A DNA stretch of 64,000 bases, from NCBI GenBank assembly GCA_965230045.1, contig OZ245940.1, positions 4,526,001-4,590,000 of the forward strand. Reading direction: 5' to 3'. Origin of the DNA: G963662905 sp965230045. GTDB taxonomy: Bacteria > Bacteroidota > Bacteroidia > Bacteroidales > WRLA01. Made by a program: the position numbers and the translations under genes. Positions 1-7,505 of the stretch are shown one piece after another (positions within the stretch are counted from its first letter, which is position 1; the number at the start of each line of letters is the position of its first letter). The notes beneath the pieces were generated by a model, which saw nothing but the letters and a program-made list of their open reading frames with translations, searched no databases and had not been told where the DNA came from.

Positions 1-878
1 AAGAGGAACAGCCTTCTGTTTGAAGGTTCTTCCAATTGGTTGAATATATAAAGAGAAGAGTCGTAATAAAATCGTGCCAGACGGTAATTTTCATTATTTG
101 TTGCAATCCAGCCCAGATTGAGATAGGCATTCGCTACGGAACCCTGGTATTGATCATGCTTCTTTTGGCTGAGTTGGATAACTTTTTTTAAAAACACATT
201 AGCGCTGTCATCCTGTTTCAGGTATTTGTAGCATAGGCCAATATTCTCATACATGGAAAAGAGGTAGGAGGTATCCACCTTTTTGCTGTGGTTTTTATTG
301 AGTTTTTCAGCTTCAAAGAGGTAAGACAAGGCTTTTTTGTAGCTTGAATACCACATATAAATAACTCCAAGGTTGTTGTATGTTTTAAATAAAGCAGAAG
401 GATTGGGCGGATAAAAGTCCGGCCTGCATTTAATGGATTGATTCAAAAAATAGAAAGCAGCCCGTGCATTCTGGTTGTGTGCATAATACGAGCCCTGCAA
501 AGCCAGGTAATCAGCAAAAATATGGGTATTGGAATCGGGTTTAATATTAAGCTTATGTGCATAGCGCAGATATTGAAAGGCTGAATCATTTTGGTTTAAT
601 TCCCAAAAAGCAGTTGCCTTTTGGATCAGAGTGCTGAAATCCCCTTCGATCATACTGTCTGATTCTGTTGGAATTGCTTCCTCTATGTAAAAATTATCGC
701 CCGAAACCTCTAAATAATCAATAGTTCCTTTCGGAGCAGTTGTTGATGTTTTTCCCGGAAATGATCTTTTGTGGTTTAAAGTACCAGGCAAATCGCCAGC
801 ACAGGCCAGATTATAAAACCCAAACACAGCATTTATTATACTGATAATTAAAAACTTGTAGAAACAATCGTTCCGCAT
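1..878 (-). CDS. TPR-repeat secreted/periplasmic protein, C-terminal part outside window
   Basis: The minus-strand frame is open from an ATG at 878 to the window edge, giving 292 residues with no stop. It starts MRNDCFYKFLIISIINAVFG, a hydrophobic leader that looks like a signal peptide or membrane anchor ending near the Ala-Cys-Ala-Gly stretch. From about residue 85 it has tetratricopeptide-like helical pairs rich in Tyr, Ala, Leu and Asn. In Bacteroidota such exported TPR stretches are often the sensor half of hybrid kinases or of LuxR-type regulators, but the deciding C-terminus is beyond position 1. The gene is transcribed away from the T9SS protein that follows. Function not assignable. 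Confidence 0.75.
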   Translation of the reverse strand, partial: MRNDCFYKFLIISIINAVFGFYNLACAGDLPGTLNHKRSFPGKTSTTAPKGTIDYLEVSGDNFYIEEAIPTESDSMIEGDFSTLIQKATAFWELNQNDSAFQYLRYAHKLNIKPDSNTHIFADYLALQGSYYAHNQNARAAFYFLNQSIKCRPDFYPPNPSALFKTYNNLGVIYMWYSSYKKALSYLFEAEKLNKNHSKKVDTSYLFSMYENIGLCYKYLKQDDSANVFLKKVIQLSQKKHDQYQGSVANAYLNLGWIATNNENYRLARFYYDSSLYIFNQLEEPSNRRLFL

Positions 879-996
879 AATCCAACTATGGCTTTTTTCA
901 GCTTAGAATTTCAATATAGCAGATTATTTGATTCAGTAAATGCAAAAAGTTTGTAATAAACCGACAAGGACAAATCTATAATATGAACAGGAGCCA

Positions 997-1027
997 ACAA
1001 AAAAGCCCGGTTTTCATAACCGGGCTT
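997..1027 (-). terminator. Rho-independent terminator of the T9SS dockerin-like gene
   Basis: A perfect 10-bp stem, AAGCCCGGTT at 1003-1012 and AACCGGGCTT at 1018-1027, closes a 5-nt loop. On the minus strand it is followed by a T-rich run. It lies 26 bp past the stop codon of the gene ending at 1053. Confidence 0.85.
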
Positions 1028-1052
1028 AAAGCAATGTTGTATGGAATTATAA

Positions 1053-2324
1053 TTATTTTCTGATTAGCTGGCTTTTGCTTATGATCTCACCATCAATACT
1101 TATGGTATAAAAGTATGATCCTTTGGGAAGTTGCTCCAGGTTTAACTTTAATATGCCAGCTGATTGTGGGTTTTCTTCAAACTGCTGAACCAATTTTCCG
1201 CTAATATCATAGAAATGAAATGTTAATGAGCTTTCAAGTTTTGAACTTATATCAATAAAAGCATAATTGTTCGCCGGGTTTGGATAAATACCGGACACTG
1301 CCGCGCTGCTACCGTCAGAAACAAGCTGCGCAGATTTTAATTGTGCATAAGGAATTCGGATACCATTTGCATCAATAAAATGGGATTCAATTGTATTTTT
1401 CAATTCAGCAATTGAACCGGCAGAAAAACCGGGGTTGGTTTTCGCCTTTATCTTCATAATAGTTTGATTAGGGCTCAACATATGTGCTTTGGCTTCTTCG
1501 TCTATCCATGAAATCCGTACTTGACCACTTTTAATGGCATAGTTAATTTTATAATCGGATTCGACATCAACAATACGCATAAGCTGGTTGTCATATTCAA
1601 ATGCCAGAGCCATTCCTGTTATTGCAATCGGTTCGGCAACCAAAATTGGGATTTCAACAAATTGATTTCCGGCGCATTTAATTTCTGTTTGTATAAGGCT
1701 GATGCTGCTGGTTTCTTTCAGGAGAACCGGACTGTATCCTCCACTACAATCGCCAATACTGATCATACCCAGGTCAATGTCGTCAAACTCTGGTGGATCG
1801 TTTCCACCACCGCCATTATTTCCTCCACCAGCTGGCGGGTCTTCTTTGGCTCCGATAATGAAACTGATTTCACTGTAGCCCCAATCGCCCGCAGGGAAAG
1901 GATAGCCGTTAACAAACCAGCCGATTACAATTGTCCAGTAATCGCTCCAGGTGATATTCCCACTTCCGTTAACATCAGCTGCAACAGCTTCAATATCAGT
2001 AAAATCATGCATTCCAAATAAATGGAGCATAATTAAAAAGCTATCACCAAAATCAATTCCTCCTGGATTAATATTTGTTTTGGTTGTTAAAAGGTAAGTT
2101 CCCGGATCGGGAAATGGCATTGAAAATGCACCGCTTGCATCAGTGATACAATCCGAAACCGTATCCCCTGCCTGATTAATGAGATACACATAACTTCCGG
2201 GCATCGGCACACTTTCGTCATTATTATATAAGGTATGCCCGGCAATCTGTTCCTGCGCTTTAAGTGGGGAACAGAGGACTAGAAACGCGGCAATTAGCCC
2301 TGAAATTGCAATAAATTTTTTCAT
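1053..2324 (-). CDS. T9SS-sorted secreted protein with dockerin-like and cohesin-like regions
   Basis: Start taken at the ATG at 2324, which gives a clean signal peptide (MKKFIAISGLIAAFLVLCSP then LKAQ); the longer open frame upstream is Lys/Ile-rich and unlikely to be translated. After the leader comes a carboxypeptidase-regulatory/Cna-B-like segment (residues 25-90). Next is a dockerin-like calcium loop near residue 120 (ADVNGSGNITWSDY), then a low-complexity Gly/Asn/Pro/Asp linker. A cohesin-like beta domain follows (IPILVAEPIAITGMALAFEY onward). The end is a typical type IX sorting domain with the NPANNYAFIDI and GSYFYTISIDG motifs. It is probably exported by T9SS and attached to the cell surface or released. 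Its ligand is unknown. Confidence 0.8.
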   Translation of the reverse strand: MKKFIAISGLIAAFLVLCSPLKAQEQIAGHTLYNNDESVPMPGSYVYLINQAGDTVSDCITDASGAFSMPFPDPGTYLLTTKTNINPGGIDFGDSFLIMLHLFGMHDFTDIEAVAADVNGSGNITWSDYWTIVIGWFVNGYPFPAGDWGYSEISFIIGAKEDPPAGGGNNGGGGNDPPEFDDIDLGMISIGDCSGGYSPVLLKETSSISLIQTEIKCAGNQFVEIPILVAEPIAITGMALAFEYDNQLMRIVDVESDYKINYAIKSGQVRISWIDEEAKAHMLSPNQTIMKIKAKTNPGFSAGSIAELKNTIESHFIDANGIRIPYAQLKSAQLVSDGSSAAVSGIYPNPANNYAFIDISSKLESSLTFHFYDISGKLVQQFEENPQSAGILKLNLEQLPKGSYFYTISIDGEIISKSQLIRK

Positions 2325-2658
2325 AAAAATTCTGTTTTTGATTTTCCGAGGTAAAAGTACAATGTGATTTTTAATTATGCAAGTTTTTTTTGTATTTTTT
2401 TTGTAAAATTTATATTTTAGTATTGATATGTGTATCATTCCTTATGCCAATAGACATTCCTTTTTAAATATTCCTGACTCATTATTTTTATAAACTTTCT
2501 TTTGCTTTAAATGCCTTTAATACAGTTTTTTAATAATAAAGTTTCATCTTTTATCAAATTTTTTTTGAAATTAGGGGTAACCTTTTGCATGCTTGTGGTA
2601 TTAACAGTTGTGCGTTAGAAACTTTCTGAGTAAAAATCACACAAAACCTAAGCAATAC
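2325..2658. other. AT-rich divergent intergenic region without a gene
   Basis: These 334 bp separate the divergently transcribed T9SS protein and the kinase remnant. The sequence is T-rich with long A/T runs. I see no convincing TAnnTTTG box, repeat or RNA gene in it; promoters for both genes must lie here. Confidence 0.5.
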
Positions 2659-3119
2659 ATGAACTTAACTACAAATGATCTTCAAAAAGAGCTACAATCC
2701 AGATTAAAGGAAATGGAAGAACAAAGATCTTTCCTGTTGGCCAATGTCTCGCACGAGTTCAGAACACCATTAAATGCAATACTTGGATTTTCAGATTTGC
2801 TTACAGACAAGCAAAATTCTCAGGAAGAGCAAGATATGTTTATCAATGAAATCAGGAATGGCTGTAAAAGCATGATTGCACTTGTGGATAATTTTCTTGA
2901 AGCTGCACGTCTAAATGACAATAAAGAGAAACCATCATTACGTTCATGCAAATTACATGACACCTTTAACGATGCTTGTGATTCCTTTAATAAAGTTTTG
3001 GCTAATAGCAGCAAAACTATTGACTTCCGCAGAAAAGAAAGCATTGGCATGCATATTGGTTTTGTTTTAGCTGATAAAGAAAAGCTTAAAAGAGTATTGG
3101 AAATTTTATTAAATAACGC
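2659..3119 (+). pseudogene. Histidine kinase, 5' fragment (interrupted by IS66 element)
   Basis: This fragment holds the dimerisation/phosphoacceptor part of a two-component sensor kinase. The HisKA motif LANVSHEFRTPLNAILGFSD places the phosphoacceptor His at residue 32. The fragment breaks inside the N-box (EILLNNA), where an insertion sequence begins at 3120; a TAA in the element's terminal repeat (3121-3123) would end the product. Joining it to the fragment at 4772 after removing the element and one copy of AATAACGC restores one open frame of about 289 residues from the ATG at 2659. There is no sensor or membrane domain, so the intact protein was a small cytoplasmic kinase. It lacks the ATP-binding half and should be inactive. 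Confidence 0.9.
3112..3119. repeat. Target site duplication, left copy (AATAACGC)
   Basis: The eight bases AATAACGC directly precede the element and recur exactly at 4764-4771 after it. Eight bp is the usual duplication length for the IS66 family. Confidence 0.95.
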
Positions 3120-4763
3120 GTAACTAATCAGTCTGCAAATTAGCGATAGTTCCCAAAGCAGGCACAACACTCTGTCCATTCTTGATAATTGTGTCAGTAA
3201 CTGATCTCAAAACAGCAAAGGCATCCGCTCCTTCGGTCGATCTGAATTGACCTGAAACTTTCTGTTTTACTTTTATGTTTCGGATTGCCCTTTCAGAAGC
3301 ATTATTGTCTGGCGGGACTTCTGGGTGATATAAGAAGGTGAAGATATAGTCCCTGTATTTGACGAGCCTTTTTTTGAATGCAAGCAATTCGTTGTGTTTT
3401 TCCGGCAGTTCTGCTTTCAGTAAACTGTTCAGCCTGTTTTCAATTGCGTTCCTCTTTGGGTTATGTACGTAGCAGCCCGCATTGTCCATTTTTTTCTTCA
3501 AATCCAGTGCCGTTTGAAACAGCCGTTTGCATATCCTGCTCCATTTATGCCCATACCTTTCTGACAAGTAATTCAGGTCACGTAAAAGATGTGCCATACA
3601 AATCTGGTGCGACAGCGCAGCAGTATTAAAATGGCTCTTCCAGCAATCATGTACCAACACAGAGTTTTTAAACCCATCTTTAAATGTATTGCCAATGCTC
3701 CTCTGTGCCCTGTTGTCAGTGATGGTAATGAATGTAGCCTCTTGGTTTTGCCATGTCCATGCCCAGTGCTTATTGCCATCAACCTTAACTCCTGTCTCAT
3801 CACTTCCTACAGAAAAACAATATCCTCCCGAAAGCAACTTTTGCTTTATTAGGTCATAGGCTGGTTGGGCCTTACGCTTTAGTTTATTGAGCAAATAATG
3901 GATGCCCCCTTCGCTTATGGGAACGTGGAAAACATCCCTGAAAAGTTCTTTCATACGCAGAAAGGGCAGGTACTGCCTGGTATGGAAATACCCGATCAAA
4001 CTTTCAATGTTGTTCCCATAGCTTACCGGGGCATTGGCCTGAGATGGATAATCACACTTGGTTTCATGGCCACAACTGCAAACCTTTTTATATACCCGGT
4101 GTTCTGTGACATGTAACTTTATCTCGGGAATATCAAATACCTGGCGTTTACCGGCTAATTGTACGGGCAAAGAAGCAAGGTCTTTTCCGCAACACTTGCA
4201 ATATGAGGGGATGTGCTTCTCAATAGTGTCAGGCACTTGGGCCATCTTAAGTGTGTTTCCTTTCCGCCCTGCCTGTCCGCCTGGCTTACGCCCTGTCTTT
4301 TCCCTCAAACTCCTGCGCTTAGGGCGGTTCTGATCTTGGGAGGGAGGTATTGAGCTGTTGTTGCTGTTTTTTGGTGTTTGGTATTTGGCAAGCTTTTCTT
4401 TGAGTTTTTTGTTTTCCAACTCAAGGGCTTCCAGTCTTCTTTCAAGCTGGCCGATCCTTTTGAAAAGCTCTTGTATAATGAAATCTTTGTCCAAAACTTT
4501 TTTCTTTCAAAAGTAGTGTAGGTTGGAGGCAAAAGTCAAATTACCAGCGGTTTAGTTACGAACACAGGAAACAGCAAATTGTGAACAGCCAATGATTTTT
4601 GAAAAATACCCCAAGGAGAACCCAATATTTAAACCCGAAATCCAAAGGCAAACAAATAGCAAAATCACAGAGCCTTTAAACGCATCAACCCCAGAAAGTT
4701 ATTCACAAGCCACAGCGAAAATTGTTAATAAGGATTGATTTTTTTCTGACACTGATTAGTTAC
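3120..4763 (-). mobile_element. Complete IS66-family insertion sequence (single-transposase type), 1644 bp
   Basis: The ends carry a perfect 13-bp terminal inverted repeat, GTAACTAATCAGT at 3120-3132 and its complement at 4751-4763, beginning GTAA as is usual in IS66. It is flanked by perfect 8-bp repeats AATAACGC. It carries only the long transposase, with no tnpA/tnpB accessory genes, which matches the ISBst12 subgroup. The transposase reads on the minus strand, opposite to the kinase it disrupts. Intact ends, duplication and reading frame suggest a recent insertion. Confidence 0.95.
3124..4494 (-). CDS. IS66 family transposase
   Basis: A 456-residue DDE transposase that would move the surrounding element. 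It opens with a Leu/Lys/Glu-rich coiled coil (residues 5-40). A Ser/Asn/Pro and basic linker typical of IS66 follows (KNSNNSSIPPSQDQNRPKRR), then a zinc-binding segment with CKCCGKD and CSCGHE pairs. The catalytic acidic residues are seen in SVGSDETGVKV, LVHDCWKSH and DNNASERAIRN. The only possible start is a TTG at 4494, because a stop lies a few codons upstream in frame and there is no early ATG. The TAG stop at 3124-3126 lies inside the terminal inverted repeat. Full length for a single-ORF IS66 member, so probably active. Confidence 0.95.
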   Translation of the reverse strand: MDKDFIIQELFKRIGQLERRLEALELENKKLKEKLAKYQTPKNSNNSSIPPSQDQNRPKRRSLREKTGRKPGGQAGRKGNTLKMAQVPDTIEKHIPSYCKCCGKDLASLPVQLAGKRQVFDIPEIKLHVTEHRVYKKVCSCGHETKCDYPSQANAPVSYGNNIESLIGYFHTRQYLPFLRMKELFRDVFHVPISEGGIHYLLNKLKRKAQPAYDLIKQKLLSGGYCFSVGSDETGVKVDGNKHWAWTWQNQEATFITITDNRAQRSIGNTFKDGFKNSVLVHDCWKSHFNTAALSHQICMAHLLRDLNYLSERYGHKWSRICKRLFQTALDLKKKMDNAGCYVHNPKRNAIENRLNSLLKAELPEKHNELLAFKKRLVKYRDYIFTFLYHPEVPPDNNASERAIRNIKVKQKVSGQFRSTEGADAFAVLRSVTDTIIKNGQSVVPALGTIANLQTD

Positions 4764-4771
4764 AATAACGC
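4764..4771. repeat. Target site duplication, right copy (AATAACGC)
   Basis: Exact copy of 3112-3119, directly after the right end of the IS66 element. Deleting the element plus this copy restores the kinase frame as AAT-AAC-GCA-TTG-AAA. Confidence 0.95.
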
Positions 4772-5180
4772 ATTGAAATTTACAGATTCAGGTTACATTG
4801 AAACAGGCTTTAACGTATGCGACGAGCATACAATAGAATTTTATGTGGAAGATTCAGGCAATGGCATTTCACTAGCGGAGCATAAAGACCTTTTTGACCT
4901 TTTTGTGCAAGCTGATTCCGGAATAAACCGAAAGTATAACGGGCTTGGCCTGGGCCTGGGAATTGCCGAAAAATTAGTCCACATCATGGGCGGACAAATA
5001 CAAGCACGATCAAATAAAAACAAGGGAACGCGTTTTTCATTTACTATTCCATATCGCAACTCTAATGAGAACCCAAAAGAAACAAAGAGCTATCCTCAAA
5101 GCTATAATAAAAGCCCACGGCTCAGCAAAAGAAAAATGGTCTTCGAAAACAATATCGTCCTAAACAAACTGCAGGCATAA
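4772..5180 (+). pseudogene. Histidine kinase, 3' fragment (ATP-binding domain)
   Basis: This is the HATPase_c half of the kinase interrupted at 3120. It contains the end of the N-box (ALKFTDSG), the D-box VEDSGNGIS and the G2 region NGLGLGLGIAEKLV, followed by GTRFSFTIPY. A basic, Ser-rich tail of about 40 residues ends at 5180. An open frame begins inside the element at 4722 but has no plausible ribosome site, so this half is probably not made as a useful protein. Together with 2659-3119 it forms a HisKA-HATPase protein without receiver or sensor domain. Confidence 0.9.
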
Positions 5181-5236
5181 ATTAAAAACAAAAACAAAAG
5201 CCTTACTCTGGCATTTTTCCGAACCTGTAATCAATT

Positions 5237-5264
5237 AGCCCGTTCACCCTCCGAGCGGGCTTTT
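5237..5264 (+). terminator. Terminator after the kinase remnant
   Basis: Stem AGCCCG (5237-5242) with CGGGCT (5256-5261) followed by TTTT, 57 bp past the kinase stop codon. Confidence 0.6.
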
Positions 5265-5288
5265 GATATTTTCCAATACCCTTTTTTG

Positions 5289-5296
5289 TACCTTTG
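5289..5296 (+). promoter_or_regulatory. Bacteroidota-type promoter for the spmAB-rseC genes
   Basis: TACCTTTG matches the -7 consensus TAnnTTTG. TTTTG at 5261-5265, 23 bp upstream, can serve as the -33 box. The transcript would start near 5302, just before the MITE-like element that forms the 5' untranslated region. Confidence 0.5.
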
Positions 5297-5306
5297 CATC
5301 CATAAA

Positions 5307-5460
5307 TAGTTTCCGTCTATAAAGTCCGCTAACTTTCCCGTAACTACGGGACTTGCCCGAAAAATGCTCATTTACACCTGTAAACTCTGCTTTTTCGGGC
5401 TGCGCAAGCCTCGTTATCGAACTTTCTAGCTCAGAAACCCGACATTATGGACAGACACTA
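5307..5460. repeat. MITE-like element R1 with imperfect terminal inverted repeats
   Basis: The left end reads TAGTTTCCGTCTATAAAGT (5307-5325). The right end, read as complement, is TAGTGTCTGTCCATAATGT (5442-5460), so the ends are inverted repeats. TAAATA occurs on both sides (5303-5308 and 5459-5464), consistent with a target duplication. Inside are the palindrome CCCGTAACTACGGG (5337-5350) and a long hairpin, GCCCGAAAAA (5355-5364) with TTTTTCGGGC (5391-5400), enclosing TTTACA-CC-TGTAAA. It has the same end sequences as the elements at 63.25-63.58 kb. Confidence 0.6.
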
Positions 5461-5470
5461 AATAAAGCCT

Positions 5471-6703
5471 ATGGTTTTTAATTATATCTGGATCGCCTTT
5501 TTTGTGATTGCATTTATTGCAGCACTTATCCGGCTGGTATTCTTTGGAGACACCGAAGTATTTCCCGAAGTAGTTGGAAGCACTTTTGATATGGCGAAAA
5601 CCGGTTTTGAATTGTCGCTCTACCTTACCGGAGTTATGACCCTTTGGCTTGGTTTGATGCGCGTAGGCGAAAAGGCCGGCATGGTCAATGCACTTTCGCG
5701 TATTGTGGCGCCATTGTTCCGCAGGCTTTTTCCGGATATTCCAAAAAATCATCCAGCTATGGGCTCAATCCTGATGAATATTGCCGCCAATATGCTCGGT
5801 CTTGATAATGCGGCAACTCCTATGGGCCTAAAGGCAATGAATCAGTTGCAGGAACTGAACCCCAAAAAAGACACTGCATCCAACAGTATGATTATGTTTT
5901 TGGTGCTGAATACTTCCGGCCTAACGTTAATCCCTGTTAGCGTACTGGTTTACAGGGCACAGATGGGCGCTGCGGATCCAAGTGCGGTTTTTATCCCCAT
6001 TCTTTTATCTACCTTTTTTGCCACACTTGCCGGAATCATAACGGTTGGAATCTATCAAAGAATAAATTTACTTTCCAAAGAAATTTTGCTGTATCTCGGG
6101 GGCTTTAGCCTGCTCGTGAGCGCCATAATCTGGTATTTTAGCACTTTATCGGATGGCCAGGTAAATACCGTTTCGGCTGTTTCAGGCAATTTTATTTTGT
6201 TCCTGATCATTATCCTTTTTATTGTCAGTGCTTTTATCAAAAAGATCAATGTGTATGAGACCTTTATTGAAGGCGCAAAAGAAGGGTTCCCCATCGCGGT
6301 GCGCATTATCCCTTATTTGGTCGGGATTTTAGTTGCCATTGGTGTTTTCAGGGCTTCGGGAGCGATGGACTTCATTGTTGATAGTATCGGCCAATTTTTT
6401 GCATTTTTTGGAGTCAATACTGATTTCGTACCTGCTTTGCCCACAGCATTTATGAAACCATTGAGCGGAAGCGGTGCCAGGGGCATGATGCTGGAAACGA
6501 TGACAAACTACGGTGTTGACTCATTTGCCGGTCGTCTGGCAGCTACTTTGCAGGGCGCAACCGACACTACTTTTTATATAATTGCTGTTTATTTTGGATC
6601 GGTTGGAATCCGTAAGACACGATATGCGGTAACTTGTGGCTTGCTGGCCGATCTGTCAGGTATTATTGCCGCCATTTTCATCGCTTATTTATTTTTTCAT
6701 TAA
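5471..6703 (+). CDS. SpmA-SpmB fusion, nucleoside-recognition (Gate) domain membrane protein
   Basis: A 410-residue polytopic membrane protein made of two Gate-domain halves. The SpmA-like half (about residues 1-200) contains GMVNALSRIVAPLFRRLFP and a GLDNAATPMGLKAM motif. The SpmB-like half (about 225-410) contains AFMKPLSGSGARGMM and GATDTTFYIIAVYFGS. In Bacillus the separate SpmA and SpmB proteins are needed for spore core dehydration. Fused versions occur in non-sporulating Bacteroidota, where the role and substrate are unknown; transport of a small molecule is a reasonable guess. The start ATG lies 11 bp after repeat element R1. rseC follows after 19 bp, so the two are probably co-transcribed. 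Confidence 0.85.
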   Translation: MVFNYIWIAFFVIAFIAALIRLVFFGDTEVFPEVVGSTFDMAKTGFELSLYLTGVMTLWLGLMRVGEKAGMVNALSRIVAPLFRRLFPDIPKNHPAMGSILMNIAANMLGLDNAATPMGLKAMNQLQELNPKKDTASNSMIMFLVLNTSGLTLIPVSVLVYRAQMGAADPSAVFIPILLSTFFATLAGIITVGIYQRINLLSKEILLYLGGFSLLVSAIIWYFSTLSDGQVNTVSAVSGNFILFLIIILFIVSAFIKKINVYETFIEGAKEGFPIAVRIIPYLVGILVAIGVFRASGAMDFIVDSIGQFFAFFGVNTDFVPALPTAFMKPLSGSGARGMMLETMTNYGVDSFAGRLAATLQGATDTTFYIIAVYFGSVGIRKTRYAVTCGLLADLSGIIAAIFIAYLFFH

Positions 6704-6722
6704 GCGCTTATCTCATTAATTT

Positions 6723-7142
6723 ATGAAGGAAGAAATTACACATAAAGGTATCATCGAAAGAATTGAAGGAAATACAGTTTTTGTCTCAATTGTAAGTCAT
6801 TCGGCTTGTGCATCATGCACGGTGAAGGGCGCCTGCAATGTTTCCGAAATGGAAAATAAACTAATCGAAGTAAAGGGAGTGGACGCAAGCCGCTACAAGC
6901 TTCGCGATGAAGTAGAAGTTTATATGGCTCAATCTTTGGGAACAAAAGCTGTTTTTCTGGGATATTTGCTTCCGTTTATTGTTTTAGTGGGCGCACTCAT
7001 CCTTTTTTCTGCCTTACTGAATAATGAAGGACTGGCAGGACTTTTTTCGATTCTTTTGCTGGTTCCTTATTATACAGTTCTGCATTTCTCGCGCGAGCGA
7101 TTAGGAAAAACATTCGAGTTTAAGTTACGCCCCCGGTCTTAG
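6723..7142 (+). CDS. rseC: SoxR-reducing system protein RseC family
   Basis: A 139-residue inner-membrane protein. The N-terminal cytoplasmic domain has a Cys cluster (C29, C32 and C38 in CASCTVKGAC) that may bind a metal or Fe-S centre. Two membrane helices follow at about residues 74-115, then a short basic tail ending in RPRS. In Escherichia coli RseC works with the Rsx/Rnf complex to keep SoxR reduced. In Bacteroidota it is commonly placed immediately before rnfB, as here. A 363-bp gap with its own promoter separates it from rnfB, so the Rnf genes can be expressed independently. Confidence 0.88.
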   Translation: MKEEITHKGIIERIEGNTVFVSIVSHSACASCTVKGACNVSEMENKLIEVKGVDASRYKLRDEVEVYMAQSLGTKAVFLGYLLPFIVLVGALILFSALLNNEGLAGLFSILLLVPYYTVLHFSRERLGKTFEFKLRPRS

Positions 7143-7253
7143 AAACGTTTTAAATTATTACTCAAGCACCCCCTTGCTTAAATTAAAACACTGATTATCA
7201 ATCATCTTCTATGTTTTCATAAAAATAATTTAGAAGGATTCTTTTTCAATAGA

Positions 7254-7280
7254 CTAATTAATTGATAATTAATTAATTAG
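7254..7280. promoter_or_regulatory. AT-rich inverted repeat, possible operator upstream of rnf
   Basis: CTAATTAATT (7254-7263) and AATTAATTAG (7271-7280) are perfect inverted copies around a 7-nt spacer. They lie about 115 bp upstream of the predicted rnf promoter. The low complexity means it could also arise by chance. Confidence 0.3.
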
Positions 7281-7395
7281 ATATGAGCTAATGATGCCCC
7301 ATATTTGTAATGACGCTGTTATATTATTGAATATTAGTTATTTAGGGTTTATTGTATTTATGAATAATTATAGGTTATTCTTTCGTTAGCTTTTA

Positions 7396-7403
7396 TAATT
7401 TTG
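7396..7403 (+). promoter_or_regulatory. Promoter -7 box of the rnf operon
   Basis: TAATTTTG fits the Bacteroidota consensus TAnnTTTG. Transcription would begin near 7409, about 97 nt before the GTG of rnfB. A clear -33 box is not visible. Confidence 0.45.
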
Positions 7404-7407
7404 TGTG

Positions 7408-7471
7408 CCATAGTGGAAACAGCGCCGCAAACAGGTCGAATTACCGAAAAATCACCTGTCCATCACGCTGT
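7408..7471 (+). ncRNA. Structured 5' leader of the rnf operon (possible cis-regulatory RNA)
   Basis: Two nested stems can form. ACAGCG (7419-7424) pairs with CGCTGT (7466-7471), and ACAGGT (7431-7436) pairs with ACCTGT (7454-7459). They are separated by a symmetric 6x6 internal loop and capped by a 17-nt loop. A small CCA-TAG-TGG hairpin precedes them at 7408-7416. There is no T-run, so any control would act on translation or stability. I do not recognise a known riboswitch class. Confidence 0.4.
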
Positions 7472-7505
7472 AAAAATGAGGTTTAACCCTTAAAACCAAT
7501 AAACT

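Larger units (their letters stand above)
7143..7505 (+). other. Regulatory intergenic region ahead of rnfB
   Basis: A gene-free stretch of 363 bp. It holds an AT-rich inverted repeat (7254-7280), a TAnnTTTG promoter box (7396-7403) and a structured untranslated leader of about 95 nt with nested stems. No open frame of note. Confidence 0.7.

Noticed and set aside
1521..2021. A 166-residue plus-strand frame opposite the T9SS protein.
   Set aside because: The minus-strand frame has a signal peptide and sorting domain; the plus-strand translation has no domain features.
2608..2658. Upstream TTG/GTG start giving 17 extra residues on the histidine kinase.
   Set aside because: The extension is unlike the coiled-coil start expected, and the ATG at 2659 begins the natural helix.
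4722..4771. The 3' kinase fragment as a gene starting inside the IS element.
   Set aside because: The start codon and first residues come from the insertion sequence end; the target duplication and restored frame show it is a disrupted gene.
5471..6703. SpmA/SpmB homology as evidence for sporulation.
   Set aside because: The fused form occurs in non-sporulating Bacteroidota and no other sporulation gene is seen.
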